A stretch of 64,000 nt of DNA from Acinetobacter sp. SFB (GTDB lineage: Bacteria; Pseudomonadota; Gammaproteobacteria; Pseudomonadales; Moraxellaceae): positions 1 to 64,000 of the forward strand of contig NZ_LSZH01000018.1 in assembly GCF_001647545.1 (NCBI RefSeq), written 5' to 3'. The translations under genes were made by a program, and so were the position numbers. The first letter of the stretch is position 1. Each line of letters opens with the position of its first letter. The notes under the pieces were generated by a model. The model ran no database searches. It saw only the letters and a program-made list of their open reading frames with translations, and had not been told where the DNA came from. This document shows, piece by piece, positions 45,250 through 54,622 of this stretch.

Positions 45250-45506
45250 GCAATCTTGCTGATGAATTAAAGCAAATGATTATTGATGTTCTGGCCCTTG
45301 AGGACATCAGCAGAGATGATATTGAAACCGAAGCACCTTTATTTGGTGATGGCTTGGGTCTAGATTCCATTGATGCCTTGGAACTTGGTTTGGCGCTGAA
45401 AAAACGTTACAACATTCACTTGAATGCTGAATCGGCAGAAACCAAGCAACATTTTAAATCCATTCAAAGTCTGGTGGCTTTGGTGGAAGCACAGCAAAAG
45501 GCGTAA
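45246..45506 (+). CDS. Acyl carrier protein 1 (APE cluster)
   Basis: 86 aa, acidic four-helix ACP. The phosphopantetheine serine is Ser41 in GLDSIDALEL. It carries intermediates for the aryl-polyene ketosynthases. It overlaps the upstream acyltransferase by 4 bases and is followed after a few bases by a second ACP, as in known aryl-polyene clusters (ApeE/ApeF). Confidence 0.92.
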   Translation: MSNLADELKQMIIDVLALEDISRDDIETEAPLFGDGLGLDSIDALELGLALKKRYNIHLNAESAETKQHFKSIQSLVALVEAQQKA

Positions 45507-45515
45507 GAGGTTGTG

Positions 45516-45764
45516 ATGTTAACTCAGGAACAAGTACTTGAAAAATTAAGACAATGGATGGAAGATCTGTTCGAAATTAGTCCTGAAGATGTTCAGCTGG
45601 ATGCAAATTTAGCCAATGATCTGGATGTGGACAGTATTGATGCGATTGATCTAGTGGTCAAAATTAAAGAATTGACCGGTAAACAGGTCAATCCGGAAGA
45701 TTTTAAAAATGTCCGTACGGTTCAAGACGTGGTGACTGTGATTCAGAACATGTCTGCTGCATGA
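45516..45764 (+). CDS. Acyl carrier protein 2 (APE cluster)
   Basis: 82 aa with the attachment serine Ser40 in DVDSIDAIDL. The ATG at 45516 is preceded by AAGAGG at 5 bases; the GTG at 45513 would be too close. It is distinct in sequence from ACP1, so the two likely serve different steps (starter versus elongation). The stop overlaps the next start by 4 bases. Confidence 0.92.
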   Translation: MLTQEQVLEKLRQWMEDLFEISPEDVQLDANLANDLDVDSIDAIDLVVKIKELTGKQVNPEDFKNVRTVQDVVTVIQNMSAA

Positions 45765-46315
45765 ACCTGCTCTTCAAAGGGATAGTGGCAATCGGCTTGA
45801 TTCTCTATCCCTTTTTAGTGGGTTATAGTTTGTCGCATGGGCAATATATCTGGGTCAGCAGCCTGCTGATTGTTTTGGGTCTATTACGCTTGTTCAGCAA
45901 GGGCAATGCCTTGCTCTGGCCACTGACCGGATTTGCGATTTTATGTGGCAGTTTGAGTTTGATTTTAAAAGATCATGCCTGGCTGAAACTGTATCCGGTA
46001 TTCATAAGTGTCGGTGCACTCAGTATTTTTGCCTCGACTTTAATTAAACCGCCTTCCATGATTGAGCGTTTTGCCCGATTGGCAGAGCCGAATTTACCCG
46101 AAGCAGGCGTGATCTGGACGCGAAAAGTGACCATCATTTGGTGCATTTTCTTTGTGCTGAATGCCCTGATTGCCTTGGCAACGATATTGTTTGCGCCTAT
46201 GCAAATCTGGGTGCTATATAACGGTTTTATTTCCTATGTGCTGATGGGAATATTGCTGCTGGGTGAATTTATCTTGCGTAAGCGACAGCAGCGCTTAAAT
46301 CAACTTCAGGAATAA
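45761..46315 (+). CDS. Multi-pass membrane protein of APE cluster
   Basis: 184 aa with about five transmembrane helices (LLFKGIVAIGLILYPFLVGYS, VSSLLIVLGLLRL, GFAILCGSLSL, VTIIWCIFFVLNALIALATILF, GFISYVLMGILLLGEFIL) and a basic C-terminal tail (RKRQQRLNQ). It matches the COG4648-type membrane protein usually found beside the ligase gene in aryl-polyene clusters. Its function is not established; membrane docking of the synthesis or transport is inferred from context only. Confidence 0.7.
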   Translation: MNLLFKGIVAIGLILYPFLVGYSLSHGQYIWVSSLLIVLGLLRLFSKGNALLWPLTGFAILCGSLSLILKDHAWLKLYPVFISVGALSIFASTLIKPPSMIERFARLAEPNLPEAGVIWTRKVTIIWCIFFVLNALIALATILFAPMQIWVLYNGFISYVLMGILLLGEFILRKRQQRLNQLQE

Positions 46316-46327
46316 AAACAGATTATT

Positions 46328-47998
46328 ATGTTGTGTCATTTTCAGAATCATCTCCATTCATTGAACGTGCTGTGTATTCAGCCTGATTTAAGCCCAGTCT
46401 CTTTTCAGGATTTCTGGCAGGATGTGATACAACAAAGCCATGCAATTGAGTCACTTTCACAGCAAAGTTGGGCTTTATGGGAACCTGAAAGTTATCAGTT
46501 TCTAGTGCTGCTGTTTGCCGCACTGTTGGCCAAAAAACAGGTGCTTTTGCCACCTAATCGGGTTAGTGATTTAGAAAAAGAACTCGCGGAACAGAACATT
46601 TATTTCTTGCAACGTCAGTCAGTATCATTAGAACAAAATCAAAATATTGAACTGAATCTGGATGATGCTTTTTTGCATCAGGCGGAAATCTATTTTTACA
46701 CTTCCGGTTCTACCGGACAGCCAAAGAAAATCCCGCGTACCTTGCGTCAATTGCTCAATGAAGTACAGGGCCTGGATGCCAGTTTTCAATTGCCTGAACA
46801 GGCGATTGCCATTGCAACCGTCAGTCATCAGCATATTTATGGTTTGCTGTTTAAGTTGCTCTGGCCATTGGCAAGTGGTCGCTGTTTTTATCAGACGCAG
46901 TTGGCTTTCCCTGAAGATGTCGCGGATATCCAAAAAAAAATAGCTGCTTTTAAGATGGATAATTATGTGATTTCCAGTCCCGCCTTGTTAAAGCGTTGGA
47001 CCAGCGATGTGTTATTGCAAGACTGCCTCACCGTATATTCATCGGGTGGAAAACTGGAGTCCGGTGTACGTCCTTATGTGAGCCGACCGATTACCGAAGT
47101 GTTTGGTAGCTCCGAAACTGGCGGGATTGCACATCGACAGCAAGATGATGCCTTGTGGACACCTTTTGCCAATGTCGATATTCAGGCCGGGGAGCAACAG
47201 GAACTGCAAATCAGAACCAATCATGCTTTTAGTGAAGACTGGATTTTCACCGGCGATAAAGTTGAAGTGATGGATGCGGTAAATTTCAAAAGTCCATTCC
47301 GTTTGCTGGGACGACTAGACCGGATTGTAAAACTGGAAGAGAAACGCCTCAGTCTGGATGCCATTGAACAAAAAATTGTCGAGCTGGATGAAATTATCCA
47401 GTGCCATGTGTTGATTGTGGAACGGGAACATCGTCAGATTTTAGCCTGTGTGGCGGTCTTGTCCGAGCAGGCCAGACAACAGCTGCAAAGCAGCAACAAA
47501 GCGCAATGTGTAGCAGCAATCAAAGCGCAGTTAACTTCAAAGCTGGAAAGCATTGCCATTCCAAGACAATGGCGATTTTTGACACAATTACCGCAAAATG
47601 CCCAATCTAAGCTGAATAAACAATACATGAAATCCTTATTTCAACCTATGTTATTGCCTATTGTGTTGGAGCAACAAAATGAGCCAGATCAGGCGCTCTA
47701 TCGCCTCGAGTTTTCTCCTGAACTGGAATGCTTTAAAGGGCACTTTCCAGACTATCCAATTTTTCCAGGTGTAGGACAGATTGGGTTTATTCAGCATTTT
47801 GCTCGTCAGGCCTGGGCAGAGCTTGAATGGTGTAATGGTTTTGAACAGCTCAAGTTTCAGGATCTGATCCAGCCTTATAGGGTATTACAACTGAAATTGT
47901 CGAGAAAACTGCACAAAGTCAGTTTTGTATTAACTCATGCAGAGCAGCCATTGGCATCTGGCCGTTTGTTGTTTAAAACACAAACTGAACAGGCTTAA
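46328..47998 (+). CDS. AMP-forming ligase fused to a hotdog dehydratase (ApeH-ApeI type)
   Basis: 556 aa. The ANL adenylating domain has YTSGSTGQPKK (about 124-134), FGSSETGGIA near 258 and TGDKVE / LLGRLDRIVKLEEKRLS near 308-340, and the C-terminal lysine region PQNAQSKLNK near 419-428. From about 445 a second domain begins: FSPELECFKGHFPDYPIFPGVGQIGF with His472, a FabZ/FabA-like 3-hydroxyacyl-ACP dehydratase. The ligase would activate the aryl starter acid onto CoA or ACP, and the dehydratase would act in polyene extension. In other aryl-polyene clusters these are often separate genes. Confidence 0.85.
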   Translation: MLCHFQNHLHSLNVLCIQPDLSPVSFQDFWQDVIQQSHAIESLSQQSWALWEPESYQFLVLLFAALLAKKQVLLPPNRVSDLEKELAEQNIYFLQRQSVSLEQNQNIELNLDDAFLHQAEIYFYTSGSTGQPKKIPRTLRQLLNEVQGLDASFQLPEQAIAIATVSHQHIYGLLFKLLWPLASGRCFYQTQLAFPEDVADIQKKIAAFKMDNYVISSPALLKRWTSDVLLQDCLTVYSSGGKLESGVRPYVSRPITEVFGSSETGGIAHRQQDDALWTPFANVDIQAGEQQELQIRTNHAFSEDWIFTGDKVEVMDAVNFKSPFRLLGRLDRIVKLEEKRLSLDAIEQKIVELDEIIQCHVLIVEREHRQILACVAVLSEQARQQLQSSNKAQCVAAIKAQLTSKLESIAIPRQWRFLTQLPQNAQSKLNKQYMKSLFQPMLLPIVLEQQNEPDQALYRLEFSPELECFKGHFPDYPIFPGVGQIGFIQHFARQAWAELEWCNGFEQLKFQDLIQPYRVLQLKLSRKLHKVSFVLTHAEQPLASGRLLFKTQTEQA

Positions 47999-48011
47999 AA
48001 AGGGGATGTAT

Positions 48012-48746
48012 ATGCAGCATTGTTTTGTGATTCCAGTTTATAACCATCCTCATCATATTCAGGCTTTGGTAACCCATTTGAACCAGTTTCAAATACCGAT
48101 TATTTTGGTCAATGATGGCAGTGATGCCGTGTGTACAGCAATTTTACATGACATTCAGGCAAAGCACTCTTGGGTTGAATTGGTTGAGCATAGTCATAAT
48201 CAGGGCAAAGGTAAGGCAGTGAGCAGCGGTTTACGCCATGCACATGCTCTGGGTTTTAGTCATGCCTTACAGCTCGATTCCGACGCTCAGCATGACTGGC
48301 AGGATGTGGCAAAATTCCTGAAAATCTCCCAACAAAACCCGCAAGCAATGGTCATCGGTCAGCCCATTTTCGATGAATCGGTTCCCAAAAAACGCCTTTA
48401 TGGTCGTTATGCGACCCATATCTGGGTGTGGATTAATAGCCTGTCTTTTGATATTAAAGACAGTATGTGCGGTTTTCGGGTTTATCCGCTGCTTAGTACC
48501 ATTCAGGTGCTGGATTCTGCAAAATTTCAGCCACGTATGGGGTTTGATAGTGAAATTTTGGTGCGTTTAAAATGGGCAGAGGTACCTTTTATGAATGTGC
48601 CAACCAAAGTGGTTTACCCTGAAGATGGCATTTCGCATTTCAAGCTATGGCGTGACAATATTGGTATAAGTCAGGCACATTTGCACTTGTTTGGCGGCAT
48701 GCTGCTACGTTTGCCTAAATTGCTGTCACAGAAAATAAAAGGTTAA
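48012..48746 (+). CDS. Family 2 glycosyltransferase (APE cluster)
   Basis: 244 aa from the ATG at 48012, which has AGGGG at a suitable distance; earlier in-frame ATGs lie inside the ligase gene or too near the ribosome site. GT-A fold: CFVIPVYNHPHHI at the start, VNDGSD near 33, HNQGKGKAVSSGL near 61, and the DxD-type LQLDSDAQHDW near 85. It resembles dolichol-phosphate mannosyltransferase-like GT2 enzymes. It may glycosylate the lipid anchor or the aryl polyene. Confidence 0.88.
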   Translation: MQHCFVIPVYNHPHHIQALVTHLNQFQIPIILVNDGSDAVCTAILHDIQAKHSWVELVEHSHNQGKGKAVSSGLRHAHALGFSHALQLDSDAQHDWQDVAKFLKISQQNPQAMVIGQPIFDESVPKKRLYGRYATHIWVWINSLSFDIKDSMCGFRVYPLLSTIQVLDSAKFQPRMGFDSEILVRLKWAEVPFMNVPTKVVYPEDGISHFKLWRDNIGISQAHLHLFGGMLLRLPKLLSQKIKG

Positions 48747-48750
48747 CCCG

Positions 48751-49680
48751 GTGGCTGAGCTGAACACAACGCAATGGAATGACATTAAAGAACGGGGTGG
48801 AATGTTTTCACTGAATTTGGTGTTGGCTTTCTATCGCTTAGGTGGTCGCTGGCTGTGCCGTATATTGATGTATTTTATTATTATGTGGTTCTGGATTTTT
48901 TCGGTCACTGCTCGTCAGGCCTCACAACTCTATTTAACCAAGTTGCATCACTTTGCAGGAGCGAATTCACCCTTTAAAACTACGCCGGGTTTGAGCCATA
49001 GCTATCTGCATTTAATGCAGTTTGGCGAATGTATTCTGGATAAAATTGAAGGCTGGCTGGGAAAAATTCCCGAGCAGCAACTGGTTTTACATGGACATGA
49101 GTATCTCCGCGCACATTATAAAAAAGGTGCAGTGATTGTGGTGTCGCATTTTGGCAATATTGAATTGCTGCGGGCAATCAAATCGGATCATCCGCAAAAA
49201 ATTAATGTCTTGGTCTATCAAAAACATGCCACCAAATTTAACCGCTTTCTCAAAAAACTGAATGATCATGCTGATGTCAATCTGATTTCGGTGGATGAAC
49301 TGGGGATTGAAACTGCAATGATCCTGCAAGAAAAACTTGATCAGGGTGAGTGGATTATTGTTGCGGCGGATCGCGTTCCGGTGCAATCGGATCGGGTACA
49401 GCCGGTTTCATTTTTAGGTGAAGAGGCGAACTGGCCGCAAGGGGCCTGGATTTTAGCCAGTTTGCTAAAAGTGCCTGTACTGGCTGTGTTTTGTTATCGC
49501 ATTGAAAACTGCTTTGAAGTGCATATTCATTCGATGGCAGAGCAACTGGATTTTCCGCGTAAAAACCGCATGCAAGCGATGCAAAATACTACACGCCAAT
49601 ATGTCAGCTTACTTGAACAGCACTGTATTCGTGCGCCATATCAATGGTTTAATTTCTATAATTTCTGGAACAAAGATTAA
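48751..49680 (+). CDS. LpxL/HtrB-like acyltransferase (APE cluster)
   Basis: 309 aa starting at GTG (48751), 4 bases after the glycosyltransferase stop, with AAAGG 8 bases upstream. An N-terminal membrane helix (about 32-48, ILMYFIIMWFWIFSV) anchors it, and the catalytic HX4E motif is SHFGNIELL near 130. It belongs to the lipid A late acyltransferase family. It could transfer an acyl chain, perhaps the polyene itself, to the membrane anchor. Its stop overlaps the ammonia-lyase ATG (TAATG). Confidence 0.88.
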   Translation: MAELNTTQWNDIKERGGMFSLNLVLAFYRLGGRWLCRILMYFIIMWFWIFSVTARQASQLYLTKLHHFAGANSPFKTTPGLSHSYLHLMQFGECILDKIEGWLGKIPEQQLVLHGHEYLRAHYKKGAVIVVSHFGNIELLRAIKSDHPQKINVLVYQKHATKFNRFLKKLNDHADVNLISVDELGIETAMILQEKLDQGEWIIVAADRVPVQSDRVQPVSFLGEEANWPQGAWILASLLKVPVLAVFCYRIENCFEVHIHSMAEQLDFPRKNRMQAMQNTTRQYVSLLEQHCIRAPYQWFNFYNFWNKD

Positions 49681-51212
49681 TGCAAGTGTTAATAGTTGGG
49701 GAAACACCACTTTCGATTGAAGATGTGGTGGCTGTTGCACGTCAGGAAGAATCAGTGGCTTTGCCTGCCCGTGCTGAATGGCGTGAATTGATTCAGCGCG
49801 GTGCCGATTTTCTGGATCAGCTGTTGCAGGATGAAGGCGTGATTTATGGCGTGACCACCGGCTATGGCGATTCCTGTCTGGTGGAAATTCCCGCGCATCA
49901 GGTCAATGAACTGCCTTTGCATTTATCGCGTTTTCATGGCTGTGGTCTCGGTCAGAATCTGGATTTAATCACGGCGCGTGCTGTAGTGGTGACGCGTTTA
50001 TGTTCGCTGGCACGTGGCTATTCCGGTGTTTCGCATGCCTTGCTGCAACGTCTGGTATGGATGCTGAATGAAAACGTGATTCCGGTGATTCCGTCAGAAG
50101 GTTCAGTTGGGGCCAGTGGTGATTTAACTCCCTTATCGTATATTGCAGGGGCTTTGGTCGGTGAACGCGATGTTTACCATCAGGGGCAGATTGTTCCGAT
50201 CAGTCAGGTCTATGCAGAAAAAAACATGCAGCCCTTGGTGTTACGTCCTAAAGAAGGACTGGCACTGATGAATGGTACTGCTGTCATGACTGCAATCGCC
50301 TGTTTAAACTATAAAAAAGCTGAACAGATTAGTTTGGCCAGTACTTGCATTACCGCACTGAGTGTTTTGGCTTTGGAAGGCAATCCGAGTCATTTCGATG
50401 AAGTACTGTTTGCACAAAAACCGCATCCGGGCCAGCAAAATATTGCCGCACAATTGCGCAATTGGTTAAACAGTGAAGTACAAACTGAACATCAGAGTTC
50501 ACGTTTGCAAGACCGATATTCCTTGCGCTGCGCACCGCATATTATTGGCGTATTTGAAGATTCGAAACCCTGGTTACGCCAGTTTATTGAAAATGAACTG
50601 AATTCCAGTAATGATAATCCATTAATTGATCCAGTGAATTTACGCGTGTTGCATGGCGGTCATTTCTATGGGGGGCATATTGCCCAAGCCATGGACAGTC
50701 TGAAAATCATGATCGCCAATATTGCCGATTTAATGGACCGTCAATTGGCGCAACTGGTGGACTATAAAATGAATAACGGTTTGCCGCGTAATTTGACCGG
50801 CGCCACAGCAGAACGTTTACCGCTGAATCACGGTTTTAAAGCCGTACAGATTGGCGTGTCGGCATGGACAGCGGAAGCCTTGAAACAGACCCTTTCGGCG
50901 TCCATTTTCTCTCGTTCGACCGAATGTCATAACCAGGACAAGGTCAGTATGGGCACCATTGCCGCACGCGATGCCAGCCGGGTGATTGTGCTGACCGAAC
51001 AGGTGATTGCCGCGCTGTGCTGTGCCAGTGTTCAGGCCATTCACTTAAAAGGTTTGGATGGCAAGCTGGCCGAAGTGTTGGCTGCATTTAGTGCCTGGGT
51101 GTTGCAGAGCTTTGATTACGTGGTGGAAGACCGGCCATTGCAACACGAGTTGCAGCAACTGGTGGATCGTTTGGAAAATTTAGAATTATTAAGCAGTGAA
51201 ATTGTTCGCTAA
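49680..51212 (+). CDS. HAL/TAL-type aromatic amino-acid ammonia-lyase (APE cluster)
   Basis: 510 aa of the MIO-dependent lyase family. The MIO precursor Ala-Ser-Gly is at 145-147 (GSVGASGDLTPLSYI), the catalytic Tyr56 in YGVTTGYG, and late motifs LIDPVNLRVLHGGHFYGG and ATAERLPLNHG are present. The substrate-selecting pair aligned by eye to the HAL Ser-His is Phe85-His86 (RFHGCGLG). Hut genes are absent, so it more likely deaminates tyrosine (or phenylalanine/histidine) to a cinnamate-type acid that primes the aryl polyene. A true histidine lyase cannot be excluded. Confidence 0.88.
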   Translation: MQVLIVGETPLSIEDVVAVARQEESVALPARAEWRELIQRGADFLDQLLQDEGVIYGVTTGYGDSCLVEIPAHQVNELPLHLSRFHGCGLGQNLDLITARAVVVTRLCSLARGYSGVSHALLQRLVWMLNENVIPVIPSEGSVGASGDLTPLSYIAGALVGERDVYHQGQIVPISQVYAEKNMQPLVLRPKEGLALMNGTAVMTAIACLNYKKAEQISLASTCITALSVLALEGNPSHFDEVLFAQKPHPGQQNIAAQLRNWLNSEVQTEHQSSRLQDRYSLRCAPHIIGVFEDSKPWLRQFIENELNSSNDNPLIDPVNLRVLHGGHFYGGHIAQAMDSLKIMIANIADLMDRQLAQLVDYKMNNGLPRNLTGATAERLPLNHGFKAVQIGVSAWTAEALKQTLSASIFSRSTECHNQDKVSMGTIAARDASRVIVLTEQVIAALCCASVQAIHLKGLDGKLAEVLAAFSAWVLQSFDYVVEDRPLQHELQQLVDRLENLELLSSEIVR

Positions 51213-51231
51213 AGCTGATGGGATACAGACT

Positions 51232-51651
51232 ATGCATGCCGATGTAATCATTGAAGTACCCTTTCATGATGTAGATGCCATGAACGTGGTCTGGCATGGA
51301 CATTATTTAAAGTATTTTGAAATTGCGCGTTGTAAGTTACTCGATCAATTTCACTATAACTATACCCAGATGCGTGACTCCGGCTATGCATGGCCTGTGA
51401 TAGAAAGTCATGTGCGTTATGCGCATGGCATCCTGTTTCAACAGAAAATTCGGGTGCGTGCGATTTTAAAAGAATGGGAAAATCGTCTGAAAATTGAATA
51501 TCAAATTTTTGATGCGGAAACTGGAAAAAGACTGACCAAAGGCTATACCACCCAAGTGGCGGTACAGATTGAAAACCGTGAAATGTGTTTCCAGTCACCG
51601 CAAATTTTATTGCAGCGTTTAAACGCCTGGTCTGAGTTTAAAGCGGAGTAA
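51232..51651 (+). CDS. 4HBT/YbgC-type acyl-CoA thioesterase (APE cluster)
   Basis: 139 aa from the ATG at 51232 (GGGA upstream). Hotdog thioesterase with the 4-hydroxybenzoyl-CoA-like signature VPFHDVDAMNVVWHGHYLKYFEIARC (His, Asp and Tyr conserved). It probably releases the finished or aberrant polyene from the ACP. Follows the ammonia-lyase after 19 bases; the LolA-like gene starts 5 bases past its stop. Confidence 0.85.
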   Translation: MHADVIIEVPFHDVDAMNVVWHGHYLKYFEIARCKLLDQFHYNYTQMRDSGYAWPVIESHVRYAHGILFQQKIRVRAILKEWENRLKIEYQIFDAETGKRLTKGYTTQVAVQIENREMCFQSPQILLQRLNAWSEFKAE

Positions 51652-51656
51652 AGCAG

Positions 51657-52304
51657 ATGACATTGATCAATCTACCACGTGCAGCATGGCGGTTATTCGC
51701 AGCCATGCTAGCTCTTATCATGTTGCTGTGGCAACCGGTGCATGCGCAAAATCCGCAGCTCAAACAAATTTTTGCACAGCTTGCCGCGACGCCTACCGTG
51801 CGGGCCAATTTTGAACAGCAAAAAAAATTGACTTCAATGAATAAAACCTTTGTTTCCAAAGGCACGGTACTATTTTCCAAATCAGAAGGGGTGATCTGGA
51901 AAATTCAAACCCCAGTCAAAGCCGACCTGATTGTAACCCCGCGTAAACTGGTGCAAAAAACCCAGCGCACCTATAGTCAGATTGAAATTGATAAATCACC
52001 TTATGGCTCGGTTGCGACCATGTTCTTGCAGCTGATGTCAGGCAATGAAACGGCTTTAGCCAAGAACTTCAATATTGTTTCGGCCAGTTATACCCCGGCG
52101 CAGTGGAGTGTGACTTTAACCCCGAAAAGCAGTTTATTTAAAAAATTATTTGTCCGTGTCGATGCCCAAGGACAGCGTTATGTCGATCGTATTGTGCTGC
52201 AGGAAAAAGGCAACAATAGCAGTACCATTCGCTTTAGCCAGCAAACGACTCAACCCCAAATTTTAACGGCTGAGGAAAATGCACTTTTCCAACTGGCAAA
52301 ATAA
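51657..52304 (+). CDS. LolA-like outer-membrane carrier (APE cluster)
   Basis: 215 aa with a signal peptide (hydrophobic segment FAAMLALIMLLW, cleavage at VHA-Q near 30). The mature part follows the LolA fold: LAATPTVRANFEQQKKLTSM, SKGTVLFSKSEGVIWKIQTP near 65-85. In aryl-polyene clusters this periplasmic carrier is thought to carry the lipidic product. Its 3' end overlaps the MMPL gene by 26 bases. Confidence 0.85.
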   Translation: MTLINLPRAAWRLFAAMLALIMLLWQPVHAQNPQLKQIFAQLAATPTVRANFEQQKKLTSMNKTFVSKGTVLFSKSEGVIWKIQTPVKADLIVTPRKLVQKTQRTYSQIEIDKSPYGSVATMFLQLMSGNETALAKNFNIVSASYTPAQWSVTLTPKSSLFKKLFVRVDAQGQRYVDRIVLQEKGNNSSTIRFSQQTTQPQILTAEENALFQLAK

Positions 52305-54603
52305 ATTTACGGCGCTGTGGCTGATTGTGCTCAGCGTGATCGCCATCGCGCTGGGTACGGCTTGGCTGAAAAAAGAGATTCACATTCAAACCAATATCTT
52401 TGCCTTATTGCCGGAAGCCCACCAGGATCCGCGGCTGGAACGGGCGCAGCAATATGTCAGTCAGCAGCTGAATGACAAGGTGTTTGTGGTGCTCAATGCC
52501 AAGGATGATGCAGCTCTAACAAAAGCTACCCGAACCTTTAAACAAAGCGTAGCGGCAACGGATTTATGGCAACCGCTACATGCACAGCTGGACAGTGAAA
52601 AGTTTGCCCAAGTGTTATATCAACATCGTGCCGGCTTGATCACCCCCGATGATCAAAAACTGCTTGAAGAAAAAGATTATGCCTCTTTGACCGACCAAGG
52701 TTTATTGCAAATCATGAGTCCGGGCATGCCTGTGACTACAGAGCTGTTACAACAAGACCCGCTGTTATTGTTTCCACGTTATGCCATGGGCTTATCAAGT
52801 TTACAGGCAAGCCCGGATATAACGCTGGAAGATGGTTTTGCCACGATTCGAGATGAGCAAGGTATTTCCCGTTTATTGCTCTTAGAGCTAAAAAATAGTC
52901 CTTACAATATTGATTATCAGGAAAAAACATCAGCATGGATTGAGCAGCTCAATGCAAAGCTGAAACAGATGCAGGTTGAACCGCATTGGACCGGTACTTT
53001 GCTGTTTGCCCAATTCGGTACCACCTCGGCGGAAAAAGAAATTTCTACTATTGGGTTAGGTTCTACCCTCGGTATTTTTCTTTTGGTGTTGTTTGGCTTC
53101 CGCTCGATTCGTCCAATGCTGACTGAAATGATTGCCGTAGGAACCGGATGTCTGGTGGCATTTGCCCTTACCCATTGGGTGTTTGGGGAAATTCACCTGA
53201 TGACTCTGGTCTTTGGCGCCAGTCTGGTGGGGGTGTGTGTCGATTTTTCTTTTTACTTTATGGCCATGCAATCGCAGCATCGACATATCAACGGTTTTGC
53301 AGTATTAAAGCCATTATTGCCAAGCCTGTTTATGGGTTTGATGACCACTCTGGTTGCCTATATTTTCCTCAGCTTTACCCCATTTCCGGGCTTTAAACAG
53401 ATTGCAGTATTCTCTATGGTGGGTCTGGCTGCGGCATGGATCACCAGCGTTTTACTGTTACCAAGATTAGCGCCATTAAATGCCGAGCCGGCCATTCGCC
53501 GTTTAGGCTTTATTGGCAAAGCACGCTCTTGGGTGCAGGCTAGAAATGGTCTGCGTTATGGCCTGATCGGCTTAATTGCTGTGGTCACGGGGAGTAGCCT
53601 AATGTTTCTGCAAAGCAATGATGATATTCGTAACTTACAAAGTATGGATCAAAAACTCAAGCAGGAAGATCAGTACGTCCGTGAACGCTTTATGCAGCAG
53701 CAAAGCAGTGAATACTTTGTGGTACATGGCAGCACAACTCAGCAACTGGAACAAAACGAACAGAAACTGTTAGAAAAACTGCAAGTTCTACAGGCACAAA
53801 ACAAGCTGGATGGTTTTCAGGCTTTAGGTCAATGGCTGCCATCCAAAGCGCAGCAGCAACACAATATTCAGTTATTACAAGCGATTCCAACCGGTGCCTT
53901 GCTGGACTATGCCGCAGCATTGCAGCTGAATCCGGCAGAGGTATTGGGCTGGCAAAAACAACTGGCCCAGCAGCCTTTACTCAGTCCTGCTGAAATGAGC
54001 CAGCATCCTTTGGCTTTTCTACAAATGAGTCCAACCGAGCGTCTGGTACTGCTGCAAAATGTGCATAATGTTGCCACTTTAGAACAGCTCAATACTCCGC
54101 AGGTGCAGCTATTACGTCCAGTCAATCAACTGTCTGAGTTGTTCCAGCAGCACCGTATTCAGGCGCAATGGTTACTGGTTTCGGCTTTAATCTGTTTAAT
54201 GATTGGACTAGGCATTATTTATGGCTTGAAGTCGATTTTAGCTTTGGTCTTGCCGGTGACGCTGGCCTTGATGACCACCTTTGCGATTCAGGCCTGGCTT
54301 GGTGTGGAAATCAATTTATTCAGCATTATGGGGACTTTCCTGATTATTGGAATTGGGGTGGACTATGCCATTTTCTACCGCCACGGACATGATCATCCGC
54401 AAGTGGTGGGCATGGCGCTATTCCTTTGTATGATGTCAACTTTATTAGGTTTCGGTTTATTATCCTTTAGCCAGACCTATGCCATTCATTGCTTTGGTTT
54501 GACGGTGTTGCTTGGGGTGGTTTTTTCATTTATTTACGCAACCTTGTTTACATCTTCCGATGTCAAACATGGGGTGCTTCAACAATATCAGTCAAAGAAC
54601 TGA
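52279..54603 (+). CDS. MMPL/RND-family exporter (APE cluster)
   Basis: 774 aa with two RND-type halves. Each half has a periplasmic loop and a helix bundle with a mobile polar helix: FGASLVGVCVDFSFYFMAM near 310-330 and FLIIGIGVDYAIFYRHGHD near 690-707. The Asp in VDFSF/VDYAI is the likely proton-relay residue. It should extract the aryl polyene-lipid from the inner membrane. The gene starts inside the end of the LolA-like gene, and the next gene begins 20 bases after its stop. Confidence 0.88.
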   Translation: MHFSNWQNKFTALWLIVLSVIAIALGTAWLKKEIHIQTNIFALLPEAHQDPRLERAQQYVSQQLNDKVFVVLNAKDDAALTKATRTFKQSVAATDLWQPLHAQLDSEKFAQVLYQHRAGLITPDDQKLLEEKDYASLTDQGLLQIMSPGMPVTTELLQQDPLLLFPRYAMGLSSLQASPDITLEDGFATIRDEQGISRLLLLELKNSPYNIDYQEKTSAWIEQLNAKLKQMQVEPHWTGTLLFAQFGTTSAEKEISTIGLGSTLGIFLLVLFGFRSIRPMLTEMIAVGTGCLVAFALTHWVFGEIHLMTLVFGASLVGVCVDFSFYFMAMQSQHRHINGFAVLKPLLPSLFMGLMTTLVAYIFLSFTPFPGFKQIAVFSMVGLAAAWITSVLLLPRLAPLNAEPAIRRLGFIGKARSWVQARNGLRYGLIGLIAVVTGSSLMFLQSNDDIRNLQSMDQKLKQEDQYVRERFMQQQSSEYFVVHGSTTQQLEQNEQKLLEKLQVLQAQNKLDGFQALGQWLPSKAQQQHNIQLLQAIPTGALLDYAAALQLNPAEVLGWQKQLAQQPLLSPAEMSQHPLAFLQMSPTERLVLLQNVHNVATLEQLNTPQVQLLRPVNQLSELFQQHRIQAQWLLVSALICLMIGLGIIYGLKSILALVLPVTLALMTTFAIQAWLGVEINLFSIMGTFLIIGIGVDYAIFYRHGHDHPQVVGMALFLCMMSTLLGFGLLSFSQTYAIHCFGLTVLLGVVFSFIYATLFTSSDVKHGVLQQYQSKN

Positions 54604-54622
54604 GAGACTAAGGTACAGTGCA

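Noticed and set aside
49680..51212. Histidine utilisation (hutH) annotation for the ammonia-lyase
   Set aside because: No other hut gene is present and it lies in the middle of the polyene cluster; substrate left open.
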